Positions 53,703-61,373 of a stretch of 64,000 bases of DNA are shown piece by piece. Below the pieces are notes generated by a model. The model was given only the letters and a program-made list of their open reading frames with translations. It was not told the origin of the DNA and ran no database searches. The stretch's first letter is position 1, and the number at the start of each line of letters is the position of its first letter. Source of the stretch: Salinibacterium hongtaonis (GTDB lineage Bacteria; Actinomycetota; Actinomycetes; Actinomycetales; Microbacteriaceae); NCBI RefSeq assembly GCF_003065485.1, contig NZ_CP026951.1, forward strand, positions 2,604,001 to 2,668,000, read 5' to 3'. The position numbers were made by a program, and so were the translations under genes.

Positions 53703-55300
53703 CAGGATGCTCGCTCGGTGTCGGTGCGGCGCTCATCCCGCATCGCCGAAGCGACAGCGGGCTCGGGCAACGCCTCGGTGGAGGTGTCGCCGCGCAGCCG
53801 TTTGATCACGAGCTCAGCGCTGATCAGGCACATCGGCAGGCCGATGCCCGGGATGCTGGAACTGCCGGCATAAAGCAGCCCTTCGACCTTGCGGCTCTTG
53901 TTGGTGCCGCGAAAGAACGCGCTCTGTTTGAGCACATGGGCGGGGCCGAGCGCAGAGCCCTTCCACGCGTTGAGGTCGCGCTCGAAATCGGCCGGGCCCA
54001 CCGTGCGCCGCAGAACGATTCGGGAGGCAAGGTCGGGGATGCCCACCCACTCTGCGATCTGATCGATCACCCGATCGCCGAGGGAGTCCAGATCGGTGAG
54101 CGAGGGATCGGCGGGGATGGGAACGAGCACGAACACGTTTGAGTGACCTTCGGGCGCAACCGCAGGGTCAACCCCGCTGGGCTTGCAGATATACAGGCTC
54201 GCCGTATCGGGGATTCGGGTCTCGGCACCAAAGATCGCATCGAAGTTGGCACGCCAGTCACGGGCGAAGAGGAGCGTGTGGTGCTCGAGCTTGGGGAGGT
54301 CCCCCTCGACACCCAGATAGAGCAGCATCGCGCCGGGGCCCGATACTCGCGAGCGCCAGTACTTCTCGGGATAGGTCTGGTATTTCTCGGGCAGCAGCTG
54401 TGTCTCACTGTGGTGAAGATCGGCGGTCGACACCACCAGGTCGGCGGCGAGATAGTTACCGTCGGCGAACTGCACTCCCGTGACCTTGCCGTCGTCGACG
54501 ACGATGCGATCGACGGCGGATGATGTGCGAATCTCGACCCCCGCATCCGTCGCCAGGGTTGCGATGCGGTCGATGATGGTCGTGAACCCGCCCATCGGGT
54601 AGTAGACACCGTCGGTCATATCGAGGTGGCTCATGAGGTGGTACATGCTCGGAGTCGTGAACGGCGAGGAGCCAAGAAAGACGGCGGGGTAGCCGAGAAT
54701 CTGGCGCAGGCGATCGTCGCGAACAGTGCCTGCGGCCCTGCGGTCGAGGCTCTGCAAGAGAAGACGCGCAAGGGTCGGGAGGCGCTTGAGAACGTCCCAC
54801 CGCAGCAGGGGTCTGAACGACTCGAATGTGGAATAGAGAAAGCGCTTCTTGGCCATCTCATACGTGTCGGTCGCGGAGTCAAGGTATCGAGAGAGGCGCA
54901 GACCAGAGGTGGGTTCGAGGCTCTCGAAGAGGTCGATGTTCTCTTGACGGTCCGACGTTATGGCGATGGGCTGCGGCTCGCCCTCAAAGAACACCCGATA
55001 ACCGGGGTCGAGGCGCACCAGGTCGAGCTGGTCGAATGCCGAGGTGCCCATAAGCCTGAAGAAGTGATCGAAGACCTCGGGCATGAGGTACCACGACGGG
55101 CCCGTGTCAAAGCGAAAGCCTTGCGACTCCCACAGCCCGGCCCGGCCGCCGACGGCAGGCTGCTTTTCGAGCAGCGTGACCGTGTAGCCCTCGCGGGCGA
55201 GCAGGCCAGCCGTGGCCAGGCCCGTGATGCCGCCGCCAATCACGACCGCTGAGTGCGACAGGCCGGCATGCTGCACGGCGTTGGCGTCTTCGTTACTCAT
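53702..55300 (-). CDS. crtI: Phytoene desaturase
   Basis: FAD-dependent desaturase converting phytoene to lycopene. It has 532 residues from the ATG at 55300, which overlaps the crtB stop by 4 nt. The dinucleotide-binding motif AVVIGGGITGLATAGLLAREG (near 17-37) is followed by GGRAGLWESQGFRFDTGPSW (near 51-70). The C-terminal FAD signature with YAGSSSIPGIGLPM lies near 488-501. An acidic/basic tail of about 30 residues follows. Operon order is crtE-crtB-crtI-crtYe-crtYf-crtEb. Confidence 0.95.
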   Translation of the reverse strand: MSNEDANAVQHAGLSHSAVVIGGGITGLATAGLLAREGYTVTLLEKQPAVGGRAGLWESQGFRFDTGPSWYLMPEVFDHFFRLMGTSAFDQLDLVRLDPGYRVFFEGEPQPIAITSDRQENIDLFESLEPTSGLRLSRYLDSATDTYEMAKKRFLYSTFESFRPLLRWDVLKRLPTLARLLLQSLDRRAAGTVRDDRLRQILGYPAVFLGSSPFTTPSMYHLMSHLDMTDGVYYPMGGFTTIIDRIATLATDAGVEIRTSSAVDRIVVDDGKVTGVQFADGNYLAADLVVSTADLHHSETQLLPEKYQTYPEKYWRSRVSGPGAMLLYLGVEGDLPKLEHHTLLFARDWRANFDAIFGAETRIPDTASLYICKPSGVDPAVAPEGHSNVFVLVPIPADPSLTDLDSLGDRVIDQIAEWVGIPDLASRIVLRRTVGPADFERDLNAWKGSALGPAHVLKQSAFFRGTNKSRKVEGLLYAGSSSIPGIGLPMCLISAELVIKRLRGDTSTEALPEPAVASAMRDERRTDTERAS

Positions 55301-56256
55301 GCGCGGGGCATCCTGCCCGCCATCGCCTGCGCCACCAGCCGCGCCTTGACCGCGGTCGGCACGCTCACCCGCACCTGAACGATCTCGGATGCGGGGGTGG
55401 ACCGCAGGCGCCTGGCGAGCTCGGTGAACAGCGATTGTGCGAGACACACCGCGCGGCGGCTTTGCGAAGGTAGAAGCGGCAGGGAGGCCAGCGAAACCCT
55501 GAGGTCGGAGTCGATATCGTCGAGAATGGCGCTTTTGTCTGCCTCGGTGAAACCCTCAACGCTGACGGCGGGAAAGTAGCTGCGACCGAGGGCCTCGTAG
55601 TCATCACCCAGATCGCGCAAGAAGTTGATCTTCTGAAACGCCGCCCCGAGCGCCCGCGCGCCAGCGGTGAGCTCGACGAGCTGTTGCTCACTGCGGTCGT
55701 GACCCACGAGGAATGCTTCGAGGCACATAAGACCGATTACCTCTGCCGAGCCATAGACATAGGCCGAGAAGCTATCCGGATCGTGCACGACCTCCGTGAG
55801 ATCCGCCCTCATGGACGCGAAGAACGGGCGGGTGAGGTCGGCGCCGAAGCCCACCTCCCTGGCAGTCGTAGCGAATGCATGCACGATCGGATTTGTGCTG
55901 TAACCCGAACCGATGGCCTCCTCGGTCTGAGCCTCAAGATCGTCGAGCGCACGACCAGCCAGCGCAGGCGTGAGCCCGGCATCGGCAGATGCACCATCAA
56001 CGACCTCGTCGGCCACCCGCACGAGCGCGTAGATGTTGGAGATATGCCGCCGAACGGCAACGGGAAGCAGGCGCGTTGCCGCGCCAAAGGAGGTCGAGTA
56101 CTGCTGGATGACCACGGCCGCAGCCTGCTCACACACACGCGTGTAGAGATCGAACCGCGTCGACGAGCCGTTGGTCTCCACGACACCATTGTGACCCACC
56201 TGCTGCGGCATGTGTGCCCCCATTCCCGTGCCGGTCGAACCTTCCTGCTGTGCCAC
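55297..56256 (-). CDS. crtB: Phytoene synthase
   Basis: Condenses two GGPP to phytoene. It has 319 residues, GTG start overlapping the crtE stop by one base. The first Asp-rich motif is YALVRVADEVVDG near 76-88 and the second is NFLRDLGDDYEALGRSYFP near 212-230, both typical of trans-isoprenyl squalene/phytoene synthases. The N-terminal 30 residues are low-complexity; a later ATG at codon 12 could also be used. Confidence 0.94.
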   Translation of the reverse strand: MAQQEGSTGTGMGAHMPQQVGHNGVVETNGSSTRFDLYTRVCEQAAAVVIQQYSTSFGAATRLLPVAVRRHISNIYALVRVADEVVDGASADAGLTPALAGRALDDLEAQTEEAIGSGYSTNPIVHAFATTAREVGFGADLTRPFFASMRADLTEVVHDPDSFSAYVYGSAEVIGLMCLEAFLVGHDRSEQQLVELTAGARALGAAFQKINFLRDLGDDYEALGRSYFPAVSVEGFTEADKSAILDDIDSDLRVSLASLPLLPSQSRRAVCLAQSLFTELARRLRSTPASEIVQVRVSVPTAVKARLVAQAMAGRMPRA

Positions 56257-57335
56257 TACCGCCCCCGCCTGATGACCTGATCGATGAGCGGCTCGAGCGT
56301 GCGCCGCAGCGGCTCCGGGATGTGGTCGCGGCCGAGCACGGCGCGAGCCCTGGCGATGTGGTCCGCGAGCAGGCGCTCCGCGTACGACCGCGCGCCGCTC
56401 TCTTCTAGCCGAACCCGCAGCGTTGCGGCCTCATCATCAGATAGCTGGGGCGACCCAAAGGTGGGCGCGATCAGCGACCACACCTCTGTTGCCGCGGCGT
56501 GAGCCACCAGCACGGTTCTCTTGCCCTCGCGCAGGTCGCTCGTCGCCGACTTGCCCGTCACTTCTGTGTCGCCAAAGACCCCGAGGATGTCGTCGACGAT
56601 TTGGTAGGCGGTGCCCACCTCGCGGCCAAAGTCGCCCATCGAGGCGACCACGGCATCCGGCGCTTCGGCCAGCACGGCACCGGCCTTGAGGGGAACCTCG
56701 AACGAGTAGACCGCGGTTTTCAGGCGTCCCATCGCGAGGATGCTCTCGACCGTGGGGATTGCGATGGCTCCTGAATAGTCGAGGTCGAGAAGCTCGCCGG
56801 CGGCGCTGGCAAACAACGCCTCATCCATGAGATCGAGCAGGTGAGCCCGCATCGCGCCGTCGATTCCGCTGCGGTCGATGAATCGGTAGGAGTAAAAGAG
56901 GGCAAGGTCACCCGCGACGACGGCCGCGCTCAAACCGCGATGCTCAGCCTCGTCCCGGTCGACGCCCGCCGAGCGGGCGCGATCGCGGTAAATGCCAGAG
57001 ATGTTGGGGCGACCACGGCGAACAAAATCGCGGTCGATCACGTCGTCGTGCACGATGAGTGCGGTGTGCAGCAGCTCGAACGCCGCCCCCACGGGCGCAA
57101 CCGCCCGCGATTGCACGCCGCCCAGACCGTCGAAAACTGCCGCAACCATGCGGGGCCTGAAGAGCTTTCCGCCGACGGTGCTGCGACGGAGCGCCCGCCA
57201 CAGATCTACGTACTGGGAACCGTGCGCGGTAGCCCGCGCCCCCGACTCATCGAAGAACTCGTCGAGCGCCCTCACGACGTCGTCATAACGATCCCAGCGA
57301 ATCTCATCACCGGACTGAGGCAGACTGTCAGTCAT
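56256..57335 (-). CDS. crtE: Geranylgeranyl diphosphate synthase (polyprenyl synthetase)
   Basis: Head of the crt operon; makes GGPP for CrtB. It has 359 residues from the ATG at 57335. The first Asp motif is LIVHDDVIDRD near 90-100 (DDxxD), the second YQIVDDILGVFGD near 236-248, and the GGKLFRPRM substrate region is near 54-62. The start is uncertain: no ribosome site lies before 57335 and a TAGCGT box ends only 2 nt upstream. An ATG at 57383 with GGGAGGT would extend the protein by 16 residues and overlap idi. The codon shares bases with the idi start on the opposite strand. Confidence 0.93.
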   Translation of the reverse strand: MTDSLPQSGDEIRWDRYDDVVRALDEFFDESGARATAHGSQYVDLWRALRRSTVGGKLFRPRMVAAVFDGLGGVQSRAVAPVGAAFELLHTALIVHDDVIDRDFVRRGRPNISGIYRDRARSAGVDRDEAEHRGLSAAVVAGDLALFYSYRFIDRSGIDGAMRAHLLDLMDEALFASAAGELLDLDYSGAIAIPTVESILAMGRLKTAVYSFEVPLKAGAVLAEAPDAVVASMGDFGREVGTAYQIVDDILGVFGDTEVTGKSATSDLREGKRTVLVAHAAATEVWSLIAPTFGSPQLSDDEAATLRVRLEESGARSYAERLLADHIARARAVLGRDHIPEPLRRTLEPLIDQVIRRGR

Positions 57336-57858
57336 GGACGCTACCGAACTCGTCGTGCTGCTAGCAGACGATGGCTCACGCATCGGGACCTCCCTCAAAG
57401 CCACGGTGCACACGGAGGACACCCCGTTGCACCGCGCATTCTCGTGTCATCTCTTCAACGAATCCGGCGACGTGCTCGTCACTCGACGCGCTCTGGGCAA
57501 GGCAACCTGGCCCGGCGTTTGGACCAATAGTTTTTGTGGGCATCCCGCCCCGGACGAAGCGGATGCAGCGGCCATCGAGCGGCGGGCGATGCGGGAACTC
57601 GGCACCACGGTGGGAGGCATCGAGCCTGTCCTGCCCGATTTTAGATACCGCGCCGTCGACGCATCCGGAATCGTCGAGAACGAGGTGTGCCCTGTCTACC
57701 GCGCCACCGTGACGAGCGAGCTCGCACCGTCGCCCGATGAGATCGCTGAGTACCGCTGGGTGCGCCCGGGCGCTCTGGCGGAGGCGGTAAGAGCGGCCCC
57801 GTTCGCGTTCAGCCCGTGGCTGGTCATGCAGCTCGAGCAGTGGGATTCGCCTCTCTGA
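57334..57858 (+). CDS. idi: Isopentenyl-diphosphate delta-isomerase, type I
   Basis: Interconverts IPP and DMAPP, supplying DMAPP for CrtE and CrtEb. It is a 174-residue Nudix-like protein. The catalytic cysteine is in WTNSFCGHPAP near 66, the metal histidines are in TPLHRAFSCHLF near 32-39, the Nudix-like RRAMRELG glutamate is near 90 and the second Glu is in ENEVCPVY near 113-120. The start is divergent from and overlapping crtE. A CAGACT box lies 7 nt upstream, so it may be leaderless. Confidence 0.93.
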   Translation: MDATELVVLLADDGSRIGTSLKATVHTEDTPLHRAFSCHLFNESGDVLVTRRALGKATWPGVWTNSFCGHPAPDEADAAAIERRAMRELGTTVGGIEPVLPDFRYRAVDASGIVENEVCPVYRATVTSELAPSPDEIAEYRWVRPGALAEAVRAAPFAFSPWLVMQLEQWDSPL

Positions 57859-57860
57859 CG

Positions 57861-58355
57861 TCACGTTCGCACCTCCGCGTGCGCTGCCTCGTCCTCCGCT
57901 GAGGGAATGCTCTCGCGGTAAACCTTGACGACCCTGCGCAGGTATTCGGTGATGACGGCCTGCTCTTGCGGTTCGAATTCGTGGATGACCTCGTCGATGC
58001 CCGTGATCATGGGCAGCAGGCCTCGGATGGCGCGCGCCACAGATTCCGGTGCGGGCACGACGACAATCCCCCTCCGATCGGTGGGGTGCTTCTCTCGCGT
58101 GACATGGCCGACCTTGGTGAGACGGTCGACCACGACCGTGGCCGCCGCAGTGCTCATGCCGAGAGCCTTGGCGATGTCGGTGGGGCTCATGGGGCCTCGC
58201 ATGATGAGGTGCTGCATGGCCTGAAGGTCAGTGGGGTTGACCGTGAGCTCCTTGCCCATGTGCCGCTCAAAATCGTCACTGAGCTGGATGAGCTGTCGCA
58301 GAAGCATGGTGCTCTCGTGAACGGGTCCAAAGCGGGGCCCCTCTGACTTGTACAT
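57861..58355 (-). CDS. MarR-family regulator, CrtR-like
   Basis: A 164-residue MarR repressor with the winged helix MSPTDIAKALGMSTAAATVVV (near residues 56-76) and an RREKHPTDRRG wing near 86-96 (TREKHPTDRRG in this protein). It is divergent from an MmpL transporter and next to idi/crt. This is the same neighbourhood as crtR and the RND-type gene in Corynebacterium glutamicum, where CrtR represses the crt operon and is relieved by GGPP. The assignment as CrtR is by context and family. The ATG lies 6 nt after a TAAGAT -10 box, so it is leaderless. It is convergent with idi with a 2-bp gap. Confidence 0.86.
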   Translation of the reverse strand: MYKSEGPRFGPVHESTMLLRQLIQLSDDFERHMGKELTVNPTDLQAMQHLIMRGPMSPTDIAKALGMSTAAATVVVDRLTKVGHVTREKHPTDRRGIVVVPAPESVARAIRGLLPMITGIDEVIHEFEPQEQAVITEYLRRVVKVYRESIPSAEDEAAHAEVRT

Positions 58356-58361
58356 GCGGCT

Positions 58362-58367
58362 ATCTTA
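58362..58367 (-). promoter_or_regulatory. -10 box of the CrtR-like gene (leaderless)
   Basis: TAAGAT on the minus strand, 6 nt before the ATG at 58355. Confidence 0.55.
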
Positions 58368-58375
58368 CATTTATG

Positions 58376-58396
58376 ATTGCTAAATCGTCTAGCAAT
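58376..58396. promoter_or_regulatory. Probable MarR/CrtR operator between the regulator and mmpL genes
   Basis: Perfect inverted repeat ATTGCTA-N7-TAGCAAT. It lies upstream of the TAAGAT box of the regulator. It also covers the -35 of a plus-strand promoter (TTGCTA 58378-58383, 16-nt spacer, TACGTT 58400-58405) for the transporter. One dimer could therefore repress both genes. Confidence 0.7.
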
Positions 58397-58471
58397 CTAT
58401 ACGTTTAGAGATATTCGCTCGATTCACTGCCGTGCGCCGAGCATCCACCACAACACCCAGGGACAACACCC

Positions 58472-60565
58472 ATGAAGCCGGTACGGCACTTCATTACCGC
58501 AGCACGAACATCCTGGATCGTGCTCGTTATCGCCGCGCTCGCCAGCGGCGCACTCCTCTTCTTCGGCGGCCAGGGGGGCGACGGCGCGCCAGCGACCGGC
58601 CTACCCGACAGTGCCGAATCGGCCAAGGTCGCCGCACTCAAAGACACGCTGCCCGACGCAGACACCACCTCGGCTCTGATCGTCTTTAGCCGCGACGGTG
58701 ACGAGATCACTGCAGAGGACGAGGCGGCAATTGCCGAGCGCAGCGCCGCCCTGATCGACATCGCCGACACCGAGTTTCTGCCGCCGGCCACCGTCTCAGA
58801 CGATGGCACCGCCGCAATTCTCCCCGTGCCCCTCACCGTGATCGACGATGTCACCGAGCGCGCCGACCGAGCCGCCGAGATCCGCGAGATCGCCAACGAG
58901 GACCTGCCCTCGGGTCTGACCGCCCTCATGACCGGTGGAGAAGGATTCGCGGTCGACATCGCCGCAGTGTTCAAGGGCGCCAACTTCACGCTGCTCGGAA
59001 CCACCGTTATTGTCGTGGCGCTCCTGCTCATCGTCACCTACCGCAGCCCATGGCTGTGGCTCATTCCGCTCGCCGTCGTGGGCATCGCCGACGCCGTCGC
59101 CGGAGTCGTTGCCAAGCGCATCGCAGAGGCCGCCGACGTAGGCCTCGACGCCTCGATCACGGGCATCCTCTCGGTGCTCGTCTTTGGCGCGGGCACAAAC
59201 TACGCCCTGCTGCTCATCGCCCGATATCGAGACGAACTGCGGCTGCACGAAGACCGCCGCGAGGCAATGAACGCTGCCCTCAAGGGCGCCGGCCCCGCGA
59301 TCATCGCGAGTGGATCGACCGTTGTGCTCAGCCTTCTCACGCTTCTCTTCGCCGAACTCAGCGGAAACCGTGCGCTCGGCCTCGCCTGCGCCGCTGGCAT
59401 CGTCGTTGCCATGCTCTTCGCGCTCGTAGTACTCCCCGCAGCTCTCGTGCTCTTTGGGCGCAAGCTCTTCTGGCCCTACGTGCCGGAGTTCGGCTCTGAA
59501 GACCGCCTTGCCCACGGTTTCTGGCACAAGCTCGGCACCGCAGTTTCGCGCAAGCCCGTCATCGTGGCCGTCATCGGCATCGCGATCCTCGGAGGGCTCG
59601 CGGCAGCCGTGCCGCAGGTCCAGGTCGGACTCGCCCAGACCGAGAAGTTCACGTCGGAGCCCGAAGCGGTCACCGGCCAGAACATCATTGCGGAGTCGTT
59701 CCCCGCCGGGAGCGGATCACCCACAATCGTGATCGCCAACACCGATAAAGCCGAAGAGGTCGCCGCGGCCGCCACCGACGTCGACGGAGTCTCAAGCGCC
59801 AGAATCACGCAGAGCAACGACGACATCACCGAGATTTCGGTGTCGCTTGACGCAGCAGCTGAGACGGATGCTGCATTCGCTACCGTGAACGATCTCCGCG
59901 ACGAGCTGCACACAATCGACGGAGCCGACGCCCTCGTCGGGGGCACCGATGCCGAGAGTTTCGACGCCGCAGAAGCTCAGGCTCGCGACCAGGCACTCAT
60001 CATCCCGCTCATCCTGATCGTTGTGTTCATCGTGCTTGTGCTGCTCCTGCGCTCGCTGCTCGCCCCCGTGCTGCTCTTGCTCACGGTCGTCGGGTCGTTC
60101 TTCGCCAGCGTTGGCGCATCGTGGCTGCTCTTTCAGAGCGTCTTCGACTTCCCGGCCCTCGACAACTCCGTGCTGCTGTTCAGCTTCTTGTTCCTGGTAG
60201 CGCTGGGCGTCGACTACAACATCTTCTTGGTCACGCGAGCCAAAGAAGAGGCAGAGAAGCTCGGCACCCGCCGGGGCATGATCCGGGCGCTCTCCGCAAC
60301 CGGTGGAGTGATCACCAGCGCCGGCATCCTGCTCGCCGCGGTGTTCGCCGTGCTCGGAGTGCTGCCGCTCATCACCCTCACGCAGATCGGCATCATCGTC
60401 TGCGTCGGTGTTCTCATCGACACACTGCTGGTTCGCACGGTCATCGTGCCCGCGCTCGCGTTCATCACGGGCGACTGGTTCTGGTGGCCGCGCCGAGGCC
60501 GCGCTCACCTGCACAACGCAGAGCAGCCCGTCGAGGACGAGGTCGCCGAGCGAGTCAACGCGTAG
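58472..60565 (+). CDS. MMPL-family RND transporter
   Basis: A 697-residue inner-membrane exporter with two similar halves. TM1 near 13-30 is followed by an extracytoplasmic domain, then a five-helix block containing GADFxxLL-type GAGTNYALLLIARYRDEL near 244-261. A second extracytoplasmic domain precedes a block with LGVDYNIFLVTRAKEEAEK near 577-595, whose Asp-Tyr pair is the proton-relay site. Its position by the CrtR-like gene parallels the RND gene of the C. glutamicum crt locus, suggesting export or sensing of an isoprenoid lipid (inference). The ATG follows CAGGGA. Confidence 0.9.
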   Translation: MKPVRHFITAARTSWIVLVIAALASGALLFFGGQGGDGAPATGLPDSAESAKVAALKDTLPDADTTSALIVFSRDGDEITAEDEAAIAERSAALIDIADTEFLPPATVSDDGTAAILPVPLTVIDDVTERADRAAEIREIANEDLPSGLTALMTGGEGFAVDIAAVFKGANFTLLGTTVIVVALLLIVTYRSPWLWLIPLAVVGIADAVAGVVAKRIAEAADVGLDASITGILSVLVFGAGTNYALLLIARYRDELRLHEDRREAMNAALKGAGPAIIASGSTVVLSLLTLLFAELSGNRALGLACAAGIVVAMLFALVVLPAALVLFGRKLFWPYVPEFGSEDRLAHGFWHKLGTAVSRKPVIVAVIGIAILGGLAAAVPQVQVGLAQTEKFTSEPEAVTGQNIIAESFPAGSGSPTIVIANTDKAEEVAAAATDVDGVSSARITQSNDDITEISVSLDAAAETDAAFATVNDLRDELHTIDGADALVGGTDAESFDAAEAQARDQALIIPLILIVVFIVLVLLLRSLLAPVLLLLTVVGSFFASVGASWLLFQSVFDFPALDNSVLLFSFLFLVALGVDYNIFLVTRAKEEAEKLGTRRGMIRALSATGGVITSAGILLAAVFAVLGVLPLITLTQIGIIVCVGVLIDTLLVRTVIVPALAFITGDWFWWPRRGRAHLHNAEQPVEDEVAERVNA

Positions 60566-60605
60566 CGCTCCGGGCAATCGTCGCTCCAGCGCCGCCGCCC
60601 CGTTG

Positions 60606-60672
60606 CCCCGTGAGGGGTCCGGAATGCGTCTTCCGCTCACCAGCGAAGACTCATTTGGGACCCCTCACGGGG
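60606..60672. repeat. 55-bp palindromic element, copy 4
   Basis: Core 60612-60666: arms GAGGGGTCCGGAATG and CATTTGGGACCCCTC (two mismatches), 25-nt centre beginning CGTCTTC and ending GAAGACT, itself self-complementary. Outer pairing extends through CCCCGT/ACGGGG. It lies between convergent mmpL and the YciI-like gene. Confidence 0.9.
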
Positions 60673-60691
60673 ATGCGCGCGGTGTGCGCGC

Positions 60692-60724
60692 GGGATGCGC
60701 GCGGGATGCGCGCGGGATGCGCGC
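60692..60724. repeat. 11-bp tandem repeat, three copies
   Basis: GGGATGCGCGC at 60692, 60703 and 60714, with degenerate flanking units. It directly follows palindromic copy 4 and precedes the stop of the YciI-like gene. Confidence 0.8.
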
Positions 60725-60735
60725 GGGGCGCGCGT

Positions 60736-61149
60736 CTACTTGCTCGCGCGCCAGCTCTTCTCCTTCTTGATGTACTCGTTGTCGGCGAACTCGGCAAAGT
60801 CCGAATCATCGGTGATGCGCCTGAGCTCGATCTTGTTGCCGGGGCCGAGGGGCGCACGAGTCGCCCACGCGATTGCCTCCTCGCGGGTCGGCACGTCGAT
60901 AATCCAGAAGCCGTTGAACAGTTCGTGTGATTTGCCATAGGGGCCGTCCGAAAGGATGGGCGCTTCAGACGTGAACTCGATGACCGCGCCCTGCGAAGCA
61001 TCCGTGAGGCCTTCGCCTCCCGCGAGCACTCCTGCCGTGATCATCGCTTCGTTGTAGGCGCCCATCGCGTTGAGTGTCGCCTCGACATCCATGTCTTCGA
61101 GCTTCTCGGCGGCGCCGCTATTGCGCATGATGAGCATGTATTTGGACAT
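60736..61149 (-). CDS. YciI-like (DGPF/PhnB-associated) domain protein
   Basis: A 137-residue ferredoxin-like-fold protein of the YCII/DGPF family. It begins KYMLIMRNS, carries LSDGPYGKSHELFNGFWIIDV (near 66-86; the DGP motif names the family) and RAPLGPGNKIELRRI near 98-112. Such proteins often pair with ECF sigma factors, but none is adjacent here. The ATG at 61149 follows AGGAG by 6-7 nt. Both sides of the gene carry a copy of the 55-bp palindromic element. Confidence 0.87.
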   Translation of the reverse strand: MSKYMLIMRNSGAAEKLEDMDVEATLNAMGAYNEAMITAGVLAGGEGLTDASQGAVIEFTSEAPILSDGPYGKSHELFNGFWIIDVPTREEAIAWATRAPLGPGNKIELRRITDDSDFAEFADNEYIKKEKSWRASK

Positions 61150-61248
61150 AGTCGTCTCCTGTGGTGGTGGAGGGTGGGTAGGCCCGTACGTCTACTATCG
61201 CTCTGCTCGACAGCGGCCGAAATGGGCGGATGCCCAGGGTTGCGAGTC

Positions 61249-61309
61249 GCTGAGGGGTCCCAAATGCGTCGAGCGAATGCTCGCGAAGGCGAATATGGGC
61301 CCCCTCAGC
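61249..61309. repeat. 55-bp palindromic element, copy 5
   Basis: Core 61252-61306: exact left arm GAGGGGTCCCAAATG, degenerate right arm AATATGGGCCCCCTC, 25-nt centre. Outer GCT/AGC pairing extends it. It lies between the M20 amidohydrolase stop and the YciI-like start, both minus strand. Confidence 0.85.
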
Positions 61310-61373
61310 AGCATTGTGGCTGCTGACGAAGAGAACCACTGACCTCTCTGGCTTAGAGAACGAACCCGCTCTC

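Noticed and set aside
57422-57423. crtE start at the far upstream GTG/ATG of its open frame (57422)
   Set aside because: The added residues are low-complexity, lie wholly within idi on the other strand, and match no family N-terminus.
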